From: Notospermus geniculatus
Taxonomy: Eukaryota; Nemertea; Pilidiophora; Heteronemertea; Lineidae
Direction of reading: 5' to 3'
DNA length: 64,000 nucleotides
Assembly (NCBI GenBank): GCA_002633025.1
Contig: NMRB01000572.1
Coordinates: 99,755 to 163,754, forward strand
Positions 1 to 11,675 of the stretch are shown here, in pieces (position 1 is the first letter of the stretch; each line of letters opens with the position of its first letter). The translations under genes were made by a program, and so were the position numbers. The notes under the pieces are model-generated. The model saw only the letters and a program-made list of their open reading frames with translations, did not search any database and was not told where the DNA came from.

Positions 1-1243
1 ACACTAAATGAATGGATTACGCCAGTGAGTCTAGGATTATTTGGTCCGGGATATGTGGAACCTCAGCATACTGTGTCGGTAAGATAAGAAAACACGTATA
101 GGGTAGGACATTGGTAATGGAGTAAAGTCGGCATACTCACCGATATGCGAAAGGAGGTTGTGGGTATGACACTTTGGAATACAGAACGAAGCAACCATTG
201 GATGTACATGAAGGTGACGCGTACAGAAAGATGTATGCGGAGTCACCGGGCCGAACAGGTGGCAGCACTGTGCATTACCAATAGATGGCGCCAGTACCGT
301 GAATGCGGACGATAAATTGGTTCTCAATCTCACCGGTAGGACTTAAATTGGTCCATTTTCACGTGATTGGGCGGAAAGCAGCCAATGAAAAACGTGTTAC
401 TTACGATTGGTTGAAAAAACATTGATTGTTCTTTTGTTGAATGAGACCGACCAATCAACGCGTTTTAGACGCCGTTTTTCAGCCAATCATGTGATAATGG
501 ACGACAGGCACTACCAATCTCCGTTTTACTCCTACCGTTGAAATCGGGAACCGATCTTGGCAGACGACAGTCAAAGTGAACGTGCTACCCTTCGGTGACG
601 GAAGGCATTTTGAAAACACATTTTTTTCTCGAGTCTCAGAACAGTTTAATTGCTTGATGTATATCTTTCGGTCAGTGTAGTCAGTGCTTCTAAATGTTGA
701 ATAAATGATTTGGAATACATTGACGATTTCACGTCCATCAACACACATTTTGGTGACAGAGGTTGCTGTCTGACCTGAGTGGTATAAGTTGTTTACCTTA
801 TCAATTAAATGATAAAAAAATGTAACGCTGAAAGAGTCCCCAACCAATCAGCAGCCGCAAATATTTTTGGGGCTTTTAAAATGAGGAGGGATTGAAGAAA
901 CAAGTTGTACGAAGACGAATTTGAAAGGAAATAATGGATTTAGACGTGTAAAATAGGAATATTCTCAGAATTAGGTGATTTTACACAATTTGTTTAGGCA
1001 ACAACGGTTGATCTTAGCGCAGTTTGAAATAAGGAAGATCCGCTATTAATTTGAACGCCACCGAAAATTGGTAGCAGTTTCCGATTACGTTGCATTACAG
1101 TTATGGCTGCTACCATCTTTGAATAAAATGGCAATGTTATTTCGCCATGAAATACGATTCCCATCACAACGGTTCAGCGAGTTTTCATCGCTGTTTTACG
1201 AGTAAAACAAGCATTTTTGTCTCGGTTATGTCCGTGCAAATAC
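1..1243. repeat. 1.24-kb dispersed direct repeat, copy A (cut by window edge)
   Basis: This segment recurs at 14101-15340 in the same orientation with only scattered substitutions and small indels. Similarity stops abruptly after GTGCAAATAC, where copy A continues ATTTCATT and copy B continues TAGAATAT. The left boundary cannot be seen because copy A starts with the window. It carries an internal inverted repeat at about 331-547. Short ORFs inside it are broken differently in the two copies, so it is not a coding unit. It could be a non-autonomous transposon or a segmental duplication. No TG...CA termini were found at the visible end, which argues against an LTR. Confidence 0.85.
331..547. 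mobile_element. Foldback (MITE-like) element inside repeat copy A
   Basis: The left arm (about 351-376, GTCCATTTTCACGTGATTGG) is matched by the reverse complement of about 480-503 (CCAATCATGTGATAATGGAC). Weaker outer pairing joins GGTAGGACTTAAA with TTTACTCCTACC. The internal text GACCAATCAACGCGTTTT also occurs in the element at 30655-30788, so this is one family. The same element lies at about 14430-14642 in copy B. Confidence 0.6.
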
Positions 1244-2448
1244 ATTTCATTGAGCTAACACCTTGGCAGAATAGTTAAATCGGCTATGTTTTGAACCAAT
1301 TTGTGTCGTCTTACAATGCGTACACTCGTTTAGACAGGCAGTCTTACAATGCGTACACCCAGTTTTGCAAATTCCCAATTTTTATAAGTGTTATCGCATA
1401 TTACGGGTCAATTATTGGTCATATACCTGTATTACAATATCAGCTTCATCTATCTATGAGTTTACTTTGGGGTCGATGCCTATTTAGTAAGTTAAGATGT
1501 GTCGTCTGCTAGACAGGAAGCTCTTACAATGCGTATCCTCAGATTTGAGTCACCACACTGATTCCACCTCATGTTTGGGGAAGGGTGTAGGCCAGGGACT
1601 AATGTAAAATGTTACATTATCCTCAGAAAGTTACATGTACAGTATCATCAGAATCTTCTGTGTATCCCAAATCATTTTCCCATACGTTGAATTAAGATAA
1701 ATTCCCACTACATTTACGTACATTCGTCCCCAGTGTTTAGTTGGCCATAGGTACAGACCCACTAAACACTGGCATGATTGGCGCCAAAAGGGAAGGATCA
1801 TCAATAGACGGCGCTGTTTGACGAGGGATCCAATCACAAGCCATCATCGCAAGTTAACCGACGGCGCCGTAACAAACTTCCTGATTGGCTAAAAACGTAT
1901 ACAAAATGTACACTGTATATTCATACTAGCGGCAGATTTCCAGCAGGGATTCCCCGAATCGTACAGCTAACGCCGTCTATTAGTGATCTTTTGAGGATCG
2001 CATCAACTGAAGCAGTTTCAGAGTGGGTAGCGGTTTGAGACTGCGGTAGAGTCCAAAATTCTCACAAGAAATGAAACGTAGGTTTTAATTACAATGAACG
2101 TTTACTGAGCAATCAATTGCATCAAGTCTGTTACGAAGCAACATTCAACTTTTCTCAGTGGGGACTTCAAATGTGGGTGACTTCCAACAACCTGACTCAA
2201 AATAGAACCAAAAGTAGTTGAAAACCCATATAAAACACAGGAAAAGGCTTTGTTGGCAAAATGTACTTTCCTGAGATAATCCCATAAAACTGCCAACTAT
2301 TATCATCGCATCCTTTGTCTTATAGTCTTTATCCAATAATGCATCAACCAGGTTTCTCTCTCTACCTAATCCAATCAGCATCAGATCTTCCTACAACTTG
2401 GAAGATAACTGCTGAATGAGATGTGGTAGACAGGGTAGCTCAATAAAT
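1244..2448. other. Intergenic, no gene seen
   Basis: No coding support on either strand. The word CTTACAATGCGTA occurs at 1310 and 1343, and a variant occurs at 1523, suggesting a decayed short tandem repeat. A small inverted repeat pairs CCAGTGTTTAGT (about 1729) with ACTAAACACTGG (about 1768). Confidence 0.5.
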
Positions 2449-2874
2449 GGTCCTGGTAAGTATGGAAGAGACCATCTCAAGCTACTCATGTTCCTCAATA
2501 GGAGCTGTCAGTCAGTTGACCAATAGATGTCACTACGGCCCAATTCAATGCCAAGTCTATGTCTATATGTCTATGTCTATGTCCAAGCGGAACCATTCAT
2601 GGTTGATTGAGCACCAATCAAAAGAATTTTCTTTTGCATTGGTCCGCTAGAACTTTGCTGCCATCTTTTGGCAATAAGCGCGGCTGATTGTTCCTGTGTT
2701 GGATGGGGTATTTTACTTGCCCTTACAAAAGTAGGCTTCGAGGTACAAGGTGCCACTGCTAACTGCCCCGTGCGACGGACGTGAGGAGCCAGGGATGACT
2801 ACTCCCATATGGCCCAGGCTGGATTCGAACCCGTGACCTGCTGCGATGTGATAACCACTCGGCTATCAGGACTC
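2449..2874 (-). mobile_element. tRNA-derived SINE (family 1), interrupted by a ~200-bp insertion
   Basis: Read on the minus strand, the head at 2874 downward begins GGAGTCCTGATAGCCGAGTGG (last 20 bases are an A-box context) and continues to a B-box GGTTCGAATCC, giving a tRNA-like pol III promoter. The body and tail match the copies at 22825-23039 and 27541-27753, including CTACTCATGTTCCTCA and TTGGATGGGG. In those copies the two words are nearly adjacent; here they are separated by 2498-2698, so an insertion has split the SINE. The insertion holds a short GTCTAT microsatellite near 2555-2582. This is not a functional tRNA gene. Confidence 0.8.
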
Positions 2875-3175
2875 CAGGCAGCAGCAGCAGCAATCCCTTC
2901 TATAGTTACGGACGACTGCTCAGAGTTGTCCGGTCAGGAAAAGAAACATTTTCCAATCTGGCTTTTATGTCACGCACGTGTCACCATGGTGTCATCTGCT
3001 GACTTGCTGCCAATGGATCACTCTCTCACACCACACCTGGCCATTCCCAGCAGCTTGACTCCGTATCTCCAGGCAGCCTGGACCAATTTATCGGAAAGAA
3101 GTGAAACACTTTATAATTATAGACACAAACCGATTCAGCTGTCCTTCCATTAGCATGGAGTCGCCGGTCGATCAT

Positions 3176-3479
3176 CAGACGAACCGGAAATGGCCGAAAG
3201 AACCCGAGTATTACCGAGTCCGCAAAGCAGGCTGATTCTTCAAGTATCTCTGTCCCATTCTTTACATAATTTATGCCCACCAGACGTACCGGAAATTGCC
3301 GAAAGCACCCGAGTATTCCCGAACCAGCAAAGCAGGATGATTCTTCAAGGATGTCCAACCCTTTACATAATTTATGACCACCAGACGCACCGGAAACTGC
3401 CGAAAGCACCCGAATATCCCCGAGCTCGCTAAGCAGGCCGATTCTTTAATCCGAATCCCATCCTTTACATCATTTATGT
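3176..3479. repeat. Minisatellite, three ~103-bp units
   Basis: CAGACG(A/T/C)ACCGGAAA recurs at 3176, 3281 and 3382. Each is followed by GCCGAAAG.ACCCGA, then AGCAGG..GATTCTT, then TTTACAT.ATTTATG. Unit lengths are about 105, 101 and 98 bp. A minus-strand ORF of 127 codons crosses it only because the period happens to preserve the frame, so it is not taken as a gene. Confidence 0.85.
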
Positions 3480-3867
3480 ATCAATTATCACTGTCAAGTT
3501 GCTGTTAATACCGGCTGTATGAGTGTCATGAATATTCAATAGGATGCCTTACATACATTGAAAAGTGCAAATTGGTTTTAGACGCGATCAATAGTGGTTT
3601 CAATTGAGTTAACATGGTCTTTAAACAAGTCTGATGGGCTTTAGCCACTTCATTACTCCGCCAGCGCTCACTGCTGGTCCAGCAACCAATAGCATTATTA
3701 CGAGAGATATAACGCTGTTTGGGAGAATTTCAATGCTTACTGCTCAAGAAGAGAAGCCAGAACGAAGATGCAAACGGTATTCGACACCGTTGGTAGAATA
3801 TTTCATAAGAATAAAAGAAGTCATGATTTCCACAGTAAACGATGAATGTGAAAATGTGGGGCGGGCC

Positions 3868-4194
3868 AGCGTAGACCATCTTCGATGGTCGAAGGCCGAT
3901 CTGCTCACCACTACGTTACACCGCACATCACCCTTCGAGAAATTGACCGGTCCACGGCGTATGTGCCGCCTCGAGAAGAAGAGGCCAATCAGAATCGGTG
4001 TTGTAAAATTTGAATCGTGGTACAAAGAGTTGTAGCCGAAGACCCGATATAAAGTGTCATATGATTGGTCGACTGGTAAAGTTGGCATGGTGCCAAGATA
4101 CGCCGCCGACTGGTCTATTTCTCGAAGGGTGATGTGCGATGTAACGCAGTGGAGAGCAGATCGGCCTTCGATTATCGAAGATGGCGTACACGCT
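3868..4194. mobile_element. Foldback element with ~100-bp imperfect inverted arms
   Basis: The left arm contains CATCTTCGATGGTCGAAGG and ACATCACCCTTCGAGAAAT. The right arm contains their complements in reverse order (ATTTCTCGAAGGGTGATGT, then CCTTCGATTATCGAAGATG). The arms run to about 3985 on the left and from about 4090 on the right, with roughly 100 bp between. The overlapping ORFs on both strands are a by-product of the symmetry. Confidence 0.75.
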
Positions 4195-4412
4195 TCCTAT
4201 TCGTACAAATTTCACGATGCTGCTCAACAAGTATACCAGTACCATATCGCAGTGGCTACCGCCATAGTGAAGCTGTTGCCAATCATAGAATAGAAGGACT
4301 GGCCACTTCATCGATAAGCATGATAGGCTAGGCCCAAAGGCCTTACCAAATTCATGGCTTGTTTGGCCTTGAGCACTCCTTCATGCCTGTAATCTACCTG
4401 GCGTATTGTACC

Positions 4413-4577
4413 TCAATGGGGAGCCTAGCCCACCTCCTCAATAGGCGTCACTAGTGGTTAAAACTATTGAAATGAAACAGACATCCCGGTCCTGATCAAT
4501 TTCCCACACAAAAGGCGTCCATTGTATAGGACCGAGTTTCGGTGTGCTGCCCTCTATCGTAGCTAGGATCCCCATTG
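4413..4577 (+). mobile_element. MITE family A, copy 1
   Basis: It is bounded by CAATGGGGAGCCTAGCC and GCTAGGATCCCCATTG, which are imperfect terminal inverted repeats. The interior words GGCGTCACTAGTGG, CCTGATCAATTTCCCACAC and GTGCTGCCCTCTATCG recur in four other copies at 22071, 24499, 26800 and 29351. It is about 165 bp with no coding capacity, so it would have depended on a transposase in trans. Confidence 0.85.
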
Positions 4578-5424
4578 TTTGCAACTTGTTACTAAATCCT
4601 GGAGGAACTTACCATGAACTGCATGCCTGGCGTGACTCCACTGGTGGTATCCCAATGCATTGATTCTATGCGTAGACTCACGCCTGCGTGCACTGTACAT
4701 AACTCGGCACCGGTGAAGCCAGTCGAATTCTCTTCCGTTTACGATACTTCGCGATGAAGTCAGCCAAACAGCGTCTATCATTCCGATCACGTTGAAGCCT
4801 CCTTGCACCAAAAACCTTGCAGGACTCAGTCAACTCCTGAATGATTTGAACAAACCGTTAATTCACTTTGACAGTGTCTTAATTTCCGTGACGACAAATC
4901 GAATTCTCGCTCTCAAGATCAGCAGATGGACACACTGTCGTAATTCACCGATCGTTGTTGATTCGGCCAAAGACAAATACGTTTGGATCAAGAATTATCT
5001 CCTTCATTTGACCAATAATAAGTCCTCCAAACAATAGAATCAAATGAAGAAATTTAGTGGAAGCTGGACATTCTTTGCTCTACTGTAGGCCACCTGAATC
5101 CGAACAGCCCTTTCCCAACTAAAAACTCGATCATGACTTGGGTCCATGCATGTTCCACGACCGCTACCAGGCGGTCGTGGAAGACTTTCTTTGGACGAAC
5201 CCGACGTCACACCACCTTGGTCGTGGTCTTCTTGTAGACTTTTTTAGCTCACAGACCAGGTGCAACGTTTTTCAGTATTGCCATTTTTCTGTGTGATTCC
5301 CATTGTTCGGAACACACTGGGAAACGGACTCGCTGTTTCTCTGTGTGTCGCCCATTGCAAGTCGCCGCTTATTCCGTCAATCTATTGTAATGTCACACTG
5401 GCACACCCGCCTATAGCGGCCTAT
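4578..5424. other. Intergenic, no gene seen
   Basis: No credible coding region. The one notable structure is the perfect short hairpin at 5153-5182, listed separately. Confidence 0.45.
5153..5182. repeat. Perfect 12-bp-stem hairpin
   Basis: TTCCACGACCGC (5153-5164) pairs fully with GCGGTCGTGGAA (5171-5182) around the 6-base loop TACCAG. A related GGTCGTGG word follows at about 5219. It has no poly-T tract, so nothing specifically suggests a pol III terminator. Function unknown. Confidence 0.6.
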
Positions 5425-5559
5425 CCACGTACAATATTATTGCACAATATGAGGATCAAAATGGGCAATATTATTGCCAATCTTTCTCCCATCCATAATA
5501 CCAGAAGCACATGACACCCATTTTTGGCCCCATATTGTGCAATAATATTGTACCGTGGA
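5425..5559. mobile_element. Foldback element with ACAATATTATTGCACAATAT arms
   Basis: CCACGT ACAATATTATTGCACAATATG at 5425-5451 is mirrored by CATATTGTGCAATAATATTGTACCGTGG at 5531-5558 with minimal mismatch. A sub-copy of the arm motif, GGCAATATTATTGCC, is itself palindromic and sits internally near 5464. It looks like a compact MITE of about 135 bp. Confidence 0.75.
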
Positions 5560-5723
5560 AAAACCGCTTAACTGAAAAACGTTACACTCGGCTGACCTCT
5601 TGTCACTAAACTGTGCTGGTGTGATCACAAATAAGAATGTCCCACAACCCTCGGCAGCCGGTGTCATGGCTGACTGGCTTTAGCTGACACCGTAAAAAAG
5701 TGAGGTTTCGCTAGCGCCCGGTT

Positions 5724-5859
5724 AAAGGCTGATTCATACTCCGTCCGGATTTTGCGCCGACTATGATCAATTTCACTGCGTATGCACATTCACGTCGTGG
5801 AAACCTGCGATCAGTTTCCAGCGCTTGACGGTCCGCATGCGAGTACGAATCAGCCCTTA
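5724..5859. mobile_element. Short inverted-repeat element
   Basis: The left end AAGGCTGATTCATACTCCGT pairs with the right end GCATGCGAGTACGAATCAGCCCTT. The interior has no coding potential. It is a single copy in this window, so assignment as a MITE rests only on the symmetry and size. Confidence 0.55.
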
Positions 5860-8459
5860 GGCCCTACGACGACGTTTATCTATTGTGTGGGTACACCCAA
5901 AATGTGGCACTGATTCGGTGATGACCGTGTGGTCTGCCTTGAAGACATCCCGGTGTCTGTATTCAAAACCATTGTTTCTCTACCCGGTTTCCCTATCAGA
6001 AGCTGGGTGTATTACTTGGCTGTGCAACTAGAATTCTGACTCTAACAATCGAATACAGCTTTACAAGTTTCTTTTCTGACTCGAGGAAGCAAGATCAACC
6101 GCCCCTTTGGCAATCCTTAAACTCCCGATTAATTCCTTGTGCAAACCATCAAATTTCTTTGACAAATTATTAATTTCCGTCCCACAAAAGACAAACACAA
6201 CATTTCAGCAGTTCGCAGACGACGTTCCTTAGAATTTCACTTTCCTTCGCGTCATCATCAGCGTCCAATCAGAAGCGTCACATTCCAACATCAGTGGACA
6301 ACAAATCACGTGCATTACTGCACGTACTGTATTGATATTTTGATCCATGTTGACATGAACCGACTAAGATTCTGAGACAACATTCAGCACTCAGTCAGAT
6401 CTTAGTTAAACATTAATTTTCACTTATCAAAGGTCTTAATCAGGCTTAATCTGATTAGTCTGGCTCCTTCACGGAAGGGAGCCAGAAGTTAAGTAAAATG
6501 GACTAGCGTGGTTTTGGAGTAAAGCCGCTTGCTTCTGTGTGTCGGTAGGACTGCCGAATGAACGCTCTTGATGGAGAATGCTTGTCGTAACTCTCGATCA
6601 CATCATTATCTTCAGATCCGATAACTCACTCGCCGATAACGGGGTCATCTATTTCGATCGAGGAAATGCTGGAACACCAGTTGGGGAGTGTGGACAACGG
6701 GATATTCGTCATTAACTCACTGTGGGCGAGGTGCATGCGACCGAATGACTGGGAAAGACGCCAGCGATGAAGAGTGGGGACTGCAATGCTTTTTTTTACA
6801 AAGTGATCCTAGTTACCGCCAGACTCGGGCGAGATTCCCGTCTGATCGGCTTCTCTGTAGCCTGTTGGTCATGACAGCGTATTTTCCACCACGGCGTAGC
6901 GTTCAGTGCACAGCTACGAGTCAAATGAGCGGTCTCGGCCTTTCAAACGGCCCAACAAAGTAAATGAGTGGTCTCCGCATTTCAAACGGCCCAACAAAGT
7001 GAAAATCACAGAGTACCGTGACGCAGAGCCCAAAGGCGTGTTGTTATGCTATGGAAACATGGGTCAACAACCGCTGTAGCAGGGAGAAGAGGGCTCTTGA
7101 GCCGTGATCCTGACACAGTTGTCCTGGTGATTGAGGCAGCGTTTTTTCTCGGTGAAAGGACGCCAAGAGAGGCCTACCTTGTAAATCATAGATGTATGTA
7201 TGTATGCGGTCATTTTCTGCCCTAACTACCAAATCTGAAACAGACCCGAGGCTGACATTTCCAGCCTTTTTCAGCCCAAATTGAAGTCTCGCGAGATCTA
7301 GAGTACTAACTACTGTGACATTCACGACAACCTCCTGCGCATGCCTCGCTTGACTACTTCCGGTCATCAATGCTATAATATTCTATTTGGATCTGCTGCG
7401 GAGACAGATTCAAGTAAAACCATTTACGAACTGACGAAAGTAAGAGTGTTAGTTTATATATATATCAGTTATTTATTTAATGATTCTTTGACAGTTAGAT
7501 GGCTTTTTTAACACAAAAACTGAACAGAAATATACAAAATCCATTAACCAAATAATTCTGTACTGTTACAAACCAACTTTGCCAGAAAGGACCTTATCGG
7601 AGAAACATGCATACATCGGTGTCTCGTGGTAAATTCACAAATAAAGGCAAGAAAAAGGCGGCACGCGGCCTTGATGACGTAACGTGACGTATATACTACG
7701 CCCATCGATGAATTTCTCTCCAACTATAGAGGAGATAATTGATTTCTGTGTGGTGCCAATTCACCATCTGGTGCCAAGTGCCAACAGAGCAATTTTAACA
7801 AAATAATACGAAATAAAAATCAAGAAAAATGGCACCGAATTGGATCTGTAAGATCAGTCAGCACTTTGACGTGTTGGCAGAAACAAATAGGCGAAGGAGG
7901 GGAGAGATTTCACCTCTTCTCTCACACCCCTCAATTCGTATTTCGTCATGACGTTGGATAGAAAGGGAAGAATTTTCAGACTGTTCTGGTGTCATGACAC
8001 TTTTTATATACTCCAGTGTATGAAGATGTAGGACTCTATACCAATAATCTGGCAAAGTTGAGTTGCAACAGTTTTTACCTCATGACAGACGTTCACCGTA
8101 TATCGTGTGTGCAGAATACGAAAAAGACTGATTTCCGACCGCCAATGGTAAATCTAGTACCTCGACCTTTGAAGAGCGGGGGGATGGTTGACTATGGTAA
8201 CAGCTATACCCTAAACTATACTCCACTTGGGCCGAACAGTTTGTGCTGCGTAATGGTTAAGGCCAGTTAATTTGACTCCTGTTTTCTTCAGCCCCTTTGG
8301 GTTGTGTGGCCGAAACTCAACCATGACTAAAAGTGGAGATACTGCATTTATCATTAGAGGCAGATTTCGAGTATTAATGGATACAATGGGCGTAAAGACC
8401 CTCTAAACACAAGAAATGGTGTAACAAGTCGTGAGTTTACAAGGTTCGGGTTACAAAAG
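5860..8459. other. Intergenic, no gene seen; one 39-bp tandem pair
   Basis: The ORFs here are short and lack recognisable domains. The segment at 6923-6999 is a two-unit tandem repeat with period 39 (AAATGAG(C/T)GGTCTC followed by TTTCAAACGGCCCAACAAAG). Near 7753-7840 there are repeated GGTGCCAA words in both orientations. Nothing else could be supported. Confidence 0.5.
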
Positions 8460-8857
8460 TATTAGTGAGGTTTCGCTGATCTGACGAAACACGAAGTACG
8501 AAATACGAAATTGGACTTCATTTCCATGACGTAATGTATTTCAGGAGATGGTTGGTACCACAAAACCGACAGCTGCAAGAGTGTCTTTCAGCGTATGACG
8601 TTAGACCGATAGAGTAACGGTGTATATTAAACTTTGAAATTTATCTTTCGTTATCACTTCTTAGATATGAAGTGGAAATTTAAAAACTGAAGATGCACCA
8701 TAACTCTCTCGGCCTTACATGATATGCTAAAAGACGCACTGGCAGCAGGGACATTTGTGGTACCAACCATCTCCCGAAATACATGAAGTCCTGGAAATGA
8801 AGTTCAATTTCGTATTTCGTACTTCGTGTTTCGTCAGATTTGCGAAACGTCAGTATT
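8460..8857. mobile_element. MITE family C, copy 1 (~400 bp)
   Basis: The left end TATTAGTGAGGTTTCGC is followed by ACGAAACACGAAGTACG. The right end carries the complement (CGTACTTCGTGTTTCGT, then GCGAAACGTCAGTATTA). The terminal inverted repeats extend about 60 bp. A second copy at 47058-47452 shares the interior words (CATGACGTAATG, TTTAGCGTATGACGT, TTACATGATATGCTAAAAGA). No transposase is present. Confidence 0.85.
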
Positions 8858-9120
8858 AAATGGAATTGCCTTGTTGTGTGTCGAGATATTGGCGTACGCC
8901 TATGTAACAGTATGATGTAATTATTCCATTAATAAAATACATGAAATTCAACCTGAAACCCATGGCTTGAAGATATGAAACTTCTGCAAATACAGTGTAC
9001 ATGTAATACCTCCTTAACTCTGGAACTCGTTTATAGTCAAGCTATTAAAATGACTGGTACAACCTGGATCAGCATTATTGCTATCAAAACATGGTGAACG
9101 GCACAAAGATACAACTCAAA

Positions 9121-9238
9121 GGGCCGTATTCTAGAAGCTTCCTCAAGTCTAAGGTTTACCTTCAGCTATTGTTTGCAGGGCAAAATACAAAAGCTTAAAG
9201 TGGACCTTAGAGTTAAGGAGGCTTCTAGAATACGGGCC
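9121..9238. mobile_element. MITE family G (GGGCCGTATTCTAGAA ends)
   Basis: It begins GGGCCGTATTCTAGAAGC and ends GCTTCTAGAATACGGGCC, a perfect terminal pair. The subterminal regions carry TAAGGTTTACCTT and AAGGTCCACTTT-like complements. It belongs with the elements at 9591, 19436, 23704, 39731 and 42482, which share the layout (about 110-130 bp, TATTCTAGAA or TATTCATAAA ends) but not full sequence identity. Confidence 0.8.
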
Positions 9239-9590
9239 AAAGTCTTTCATTTAGGTACCTTGTGACAAGGGCCTATCTTACAGGTCCGTGCTACAAATAA
9301 TATCAGAAATATACCACAGATGCTACTATTATAAGTGAACCTATGCTTTTCTCATTGTGGCTTCAGGCATATGGCAGTCATGCCTAGGTGATATTTCAAC
9401 GGTAATGTCCATTTCACCTCGGAGTGTGCACTCTCATGTAGATGTATACAATGGCACGCCAAGAGCACGATCGTGAAATGAACGACGTTGACTAAGCTTT
9501 CGTTCAAATCTCACGTAAGAAGTATAGTCTGGCCATTCGAATTCACTGAGTAGGCCTTCACTCGGTATTGGCTGCAGCAGACCCTTCTAA

Positions 9591-9720
9591 GGGCCGTATG
9601 CTAGGGTCGGACTTAGCCGCACTTTCATTGAAGTCTTACTTTTCTCAATGCTTCAAGCAAAGAGAAAGTCTAACTTCAGCTATACTTCAGGCAAAAATCC
9701 GACCCAAGCATACGACCCTT
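9591..9720. mobile_element. MITE family G relative
   Basis: The ends are AAGGGCCGTATGCTAGGGTCGGA and, complemented, TCCGACCCAAGCATACGACCCTT. The internal text is AAGTC/GACTT-rich and pairs imperfectly. It lies about 350 bp from the 9121 element in the same spacer, and its closest similarity in the window is in the first 12 bases. Confidence 0.7.
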
Positions 9721-10064
9721 AATCTCATTATTTGCAGGCATTTTCAGGGAGACCCAATCCCTTGGATTTCATTCAGCACAAAACGATTGGGGTTGGTCCG
9801 TTGCAGCCAAAGACCAGCCACTGAATTCGAACCCCACACCGACGGAATTCAATGCAATGTAGGCCTATATCGTACAGAGTGAAAGCATGAATCTATATTG
9901 CCGTGAGATTTAGGTATCGACGAGGCTTGCTAATGGAAAGTCAAAACAAAGTGGATTTTGGCGCCATATTGTGACTGACCCAAAAATACACGACACGCAA
10001 GTGATGAGAGTTATGCAAGTCCAGGAGACAGAATCGGGTGTAACTGCACCAACGGATATAGACG

Positions 10065-10311
10065 GTTTCGAGGAAAATGGCCGCCCTATTGTTATATGGC
10101 GTTTGTTTTGGCTTTTTTTGCGAACACGTGTACTTTTGGCAAAGTTCTATCTCCAAAATTAGCCAAAATATTCACACCAATTGCCTGGTACATGCACTGC
10201 TGTGTTCATGAAAGTGAAATCTGCATTTAGATCCCGAAACCGAAGTGTTATTTGAGAGAAATTAGGCCGTGAAAATTTGTAAACAAACAGGCGCCATTTT
10301 CCTCGAAAGGG
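10065..10311. mobile_element. Possible foldback element, weak
   Basis: GTTTCGAGGAAAATGGCCGCC near 10067 (first 20 bases used) pairs with GGCGCCATTTTCCTCGAAA near 10290. The arms are only about 20-25 bp and the interior pairs poorly. It may be a decayed MITE or coincidence. Confidence 0.35.
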
Positions 10312-10932
10312 TCTATTCAGCCGGTGTACAATGCACTGATGAACGGGAATGGCGCGTGAAAAAACCACTGTAGTGTTACTTTTTGTAGTGTGTGCCACAA
10401 ATAAGTGTTACGTAAACGCACAAATGATGGCAACGTCAATAATATACAGTTATCAACAAAATACTCTCGAGTATTCAAAGATTCACGGTTGCTCGGTATC
10501 ACAACAAAACAAAGGATAATGACGGAAATATCCGATGACGTACGAAAACTAACGAGATTAACCGAATATATCCGGAAATTCACGAAAATGACTGGTATCA
10601 CTTGGCACCAAAATAAAAATGTCTCCGCTTCTTGTGGACCAACTAAACTGATGCCCCAGGGGTCACTCCAAGGACGCAGTTGGTCAAAATATTCGTAGAT
10701 AATAAGATTGTATGCATAATGAACAAAATCGGTATACTAATACATAGATAGATGGGTAATTAGCTAAAGGGGCGGTATATTTTCCATGCACCTTATCAAT
10801 CCAAATGACAAGTGCAAAATCAAAACGCAATGTAGTGCACGGAAAGTGCATAACCATCAAACCTCTATTGGTCAGTGCAGATACCAAACAGAAATATAGG
10901 TTACAAAGAAAATGGTGATATATTCAAGAGAA

Positions 10933-11085
10933 TAGGGAGGTTTAGAAATCAGACGATAAACGTAAGCTTTACGACAATGCTATTTTTCATACTACAAATT
11001 AAGCAGATTTTATATTGCATTTTCGGTACAAAAATAACGTCGTCGTTAACGTTTACGTTTATCGTTTGATTTTTTAACCTCCCTA
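10933..11085. mobile_element. MITE family B, copy 1 (TAGGGAGGTTTAGAAATC ends)
   Basis: A foldback of about 150 bp. The left arm TAGGGAGGTTTAGAAATC is followed by GATAAACGTAA. The right arm is GTTTACGTTTATCGTTTGAT then AACCTCCCTA. The centre CAGATTTTATATTGCATTTT and CGGTACAAAAATAACG is shared with copies at 18248, 32658 and 46903. Most copies are flanked by TA, compatible with a TA target duplication, but TA could also be part of the end. Confidence 0.9.
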
Positions 11086-11605
11086 ATATCTGTCAACAGG
11101 CCAACGTCAGTTCGGGAAATTCTTGCAAAAGCGTCAGGTAACTTGTCAACCGAGCCAAGTGCAGACCTCACACGTACAAACGACATTAAATGTACAGAGT
11201 ATGCCCGCAGCTGAGTGGAGAGATATGACAAAGTGTACAGAAGTATAAGGCGTAATGCATGCTTATTCAAGCCGGCACAGCCTAATAATCATTGACATGC
11301 AACAGCAGCTCAATAAGCTACCTCCAGTGAATATTCAGTTTGACGTTTGATTGTTCTAGGTCTTATTAATTCCTATGAGAAGATTCGCAAGATTTTAGAC
11401 AAAGTGTGCAAAGTATAATACGAATGCGTCTCCTTGTACCCCAAAAGGGGAGAATTACAAAATATATTTGATCACTTGAGTTCCTTAGCTTCGGACAAAA
11501 AAGGAAGATCATATGCGTAGTGGGACTGCACACAAATGCAAAGGCGGGGGGGGGGGGCAAGTGGCGCCCCCTTATACCGCAAAAGTATGTTTTTGCCATG
11601 ACTGT

Positions 11606-11675
11606 GTTTTCAGAGTGTGCGCCACCTCTGTGATGCATAGCGGCGCCCCCTCCAACAACCTGGATTCGCCCCTTA
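11606..11675 (+). mobile_element. Fragment of SINE family 2
   Basis: TTCAGAGTGTGCGCCACCTC, then ATGCATAGCGGCGCCCC, then TCCAACAACCTGGATTCGCCCC match the middle of the SINE at 12811 onward. The tRNA-like head is absent, so this is a truncated copy. A poly-G run of about ten bases lies just upstream at about 11547. Confidence 0.65.
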
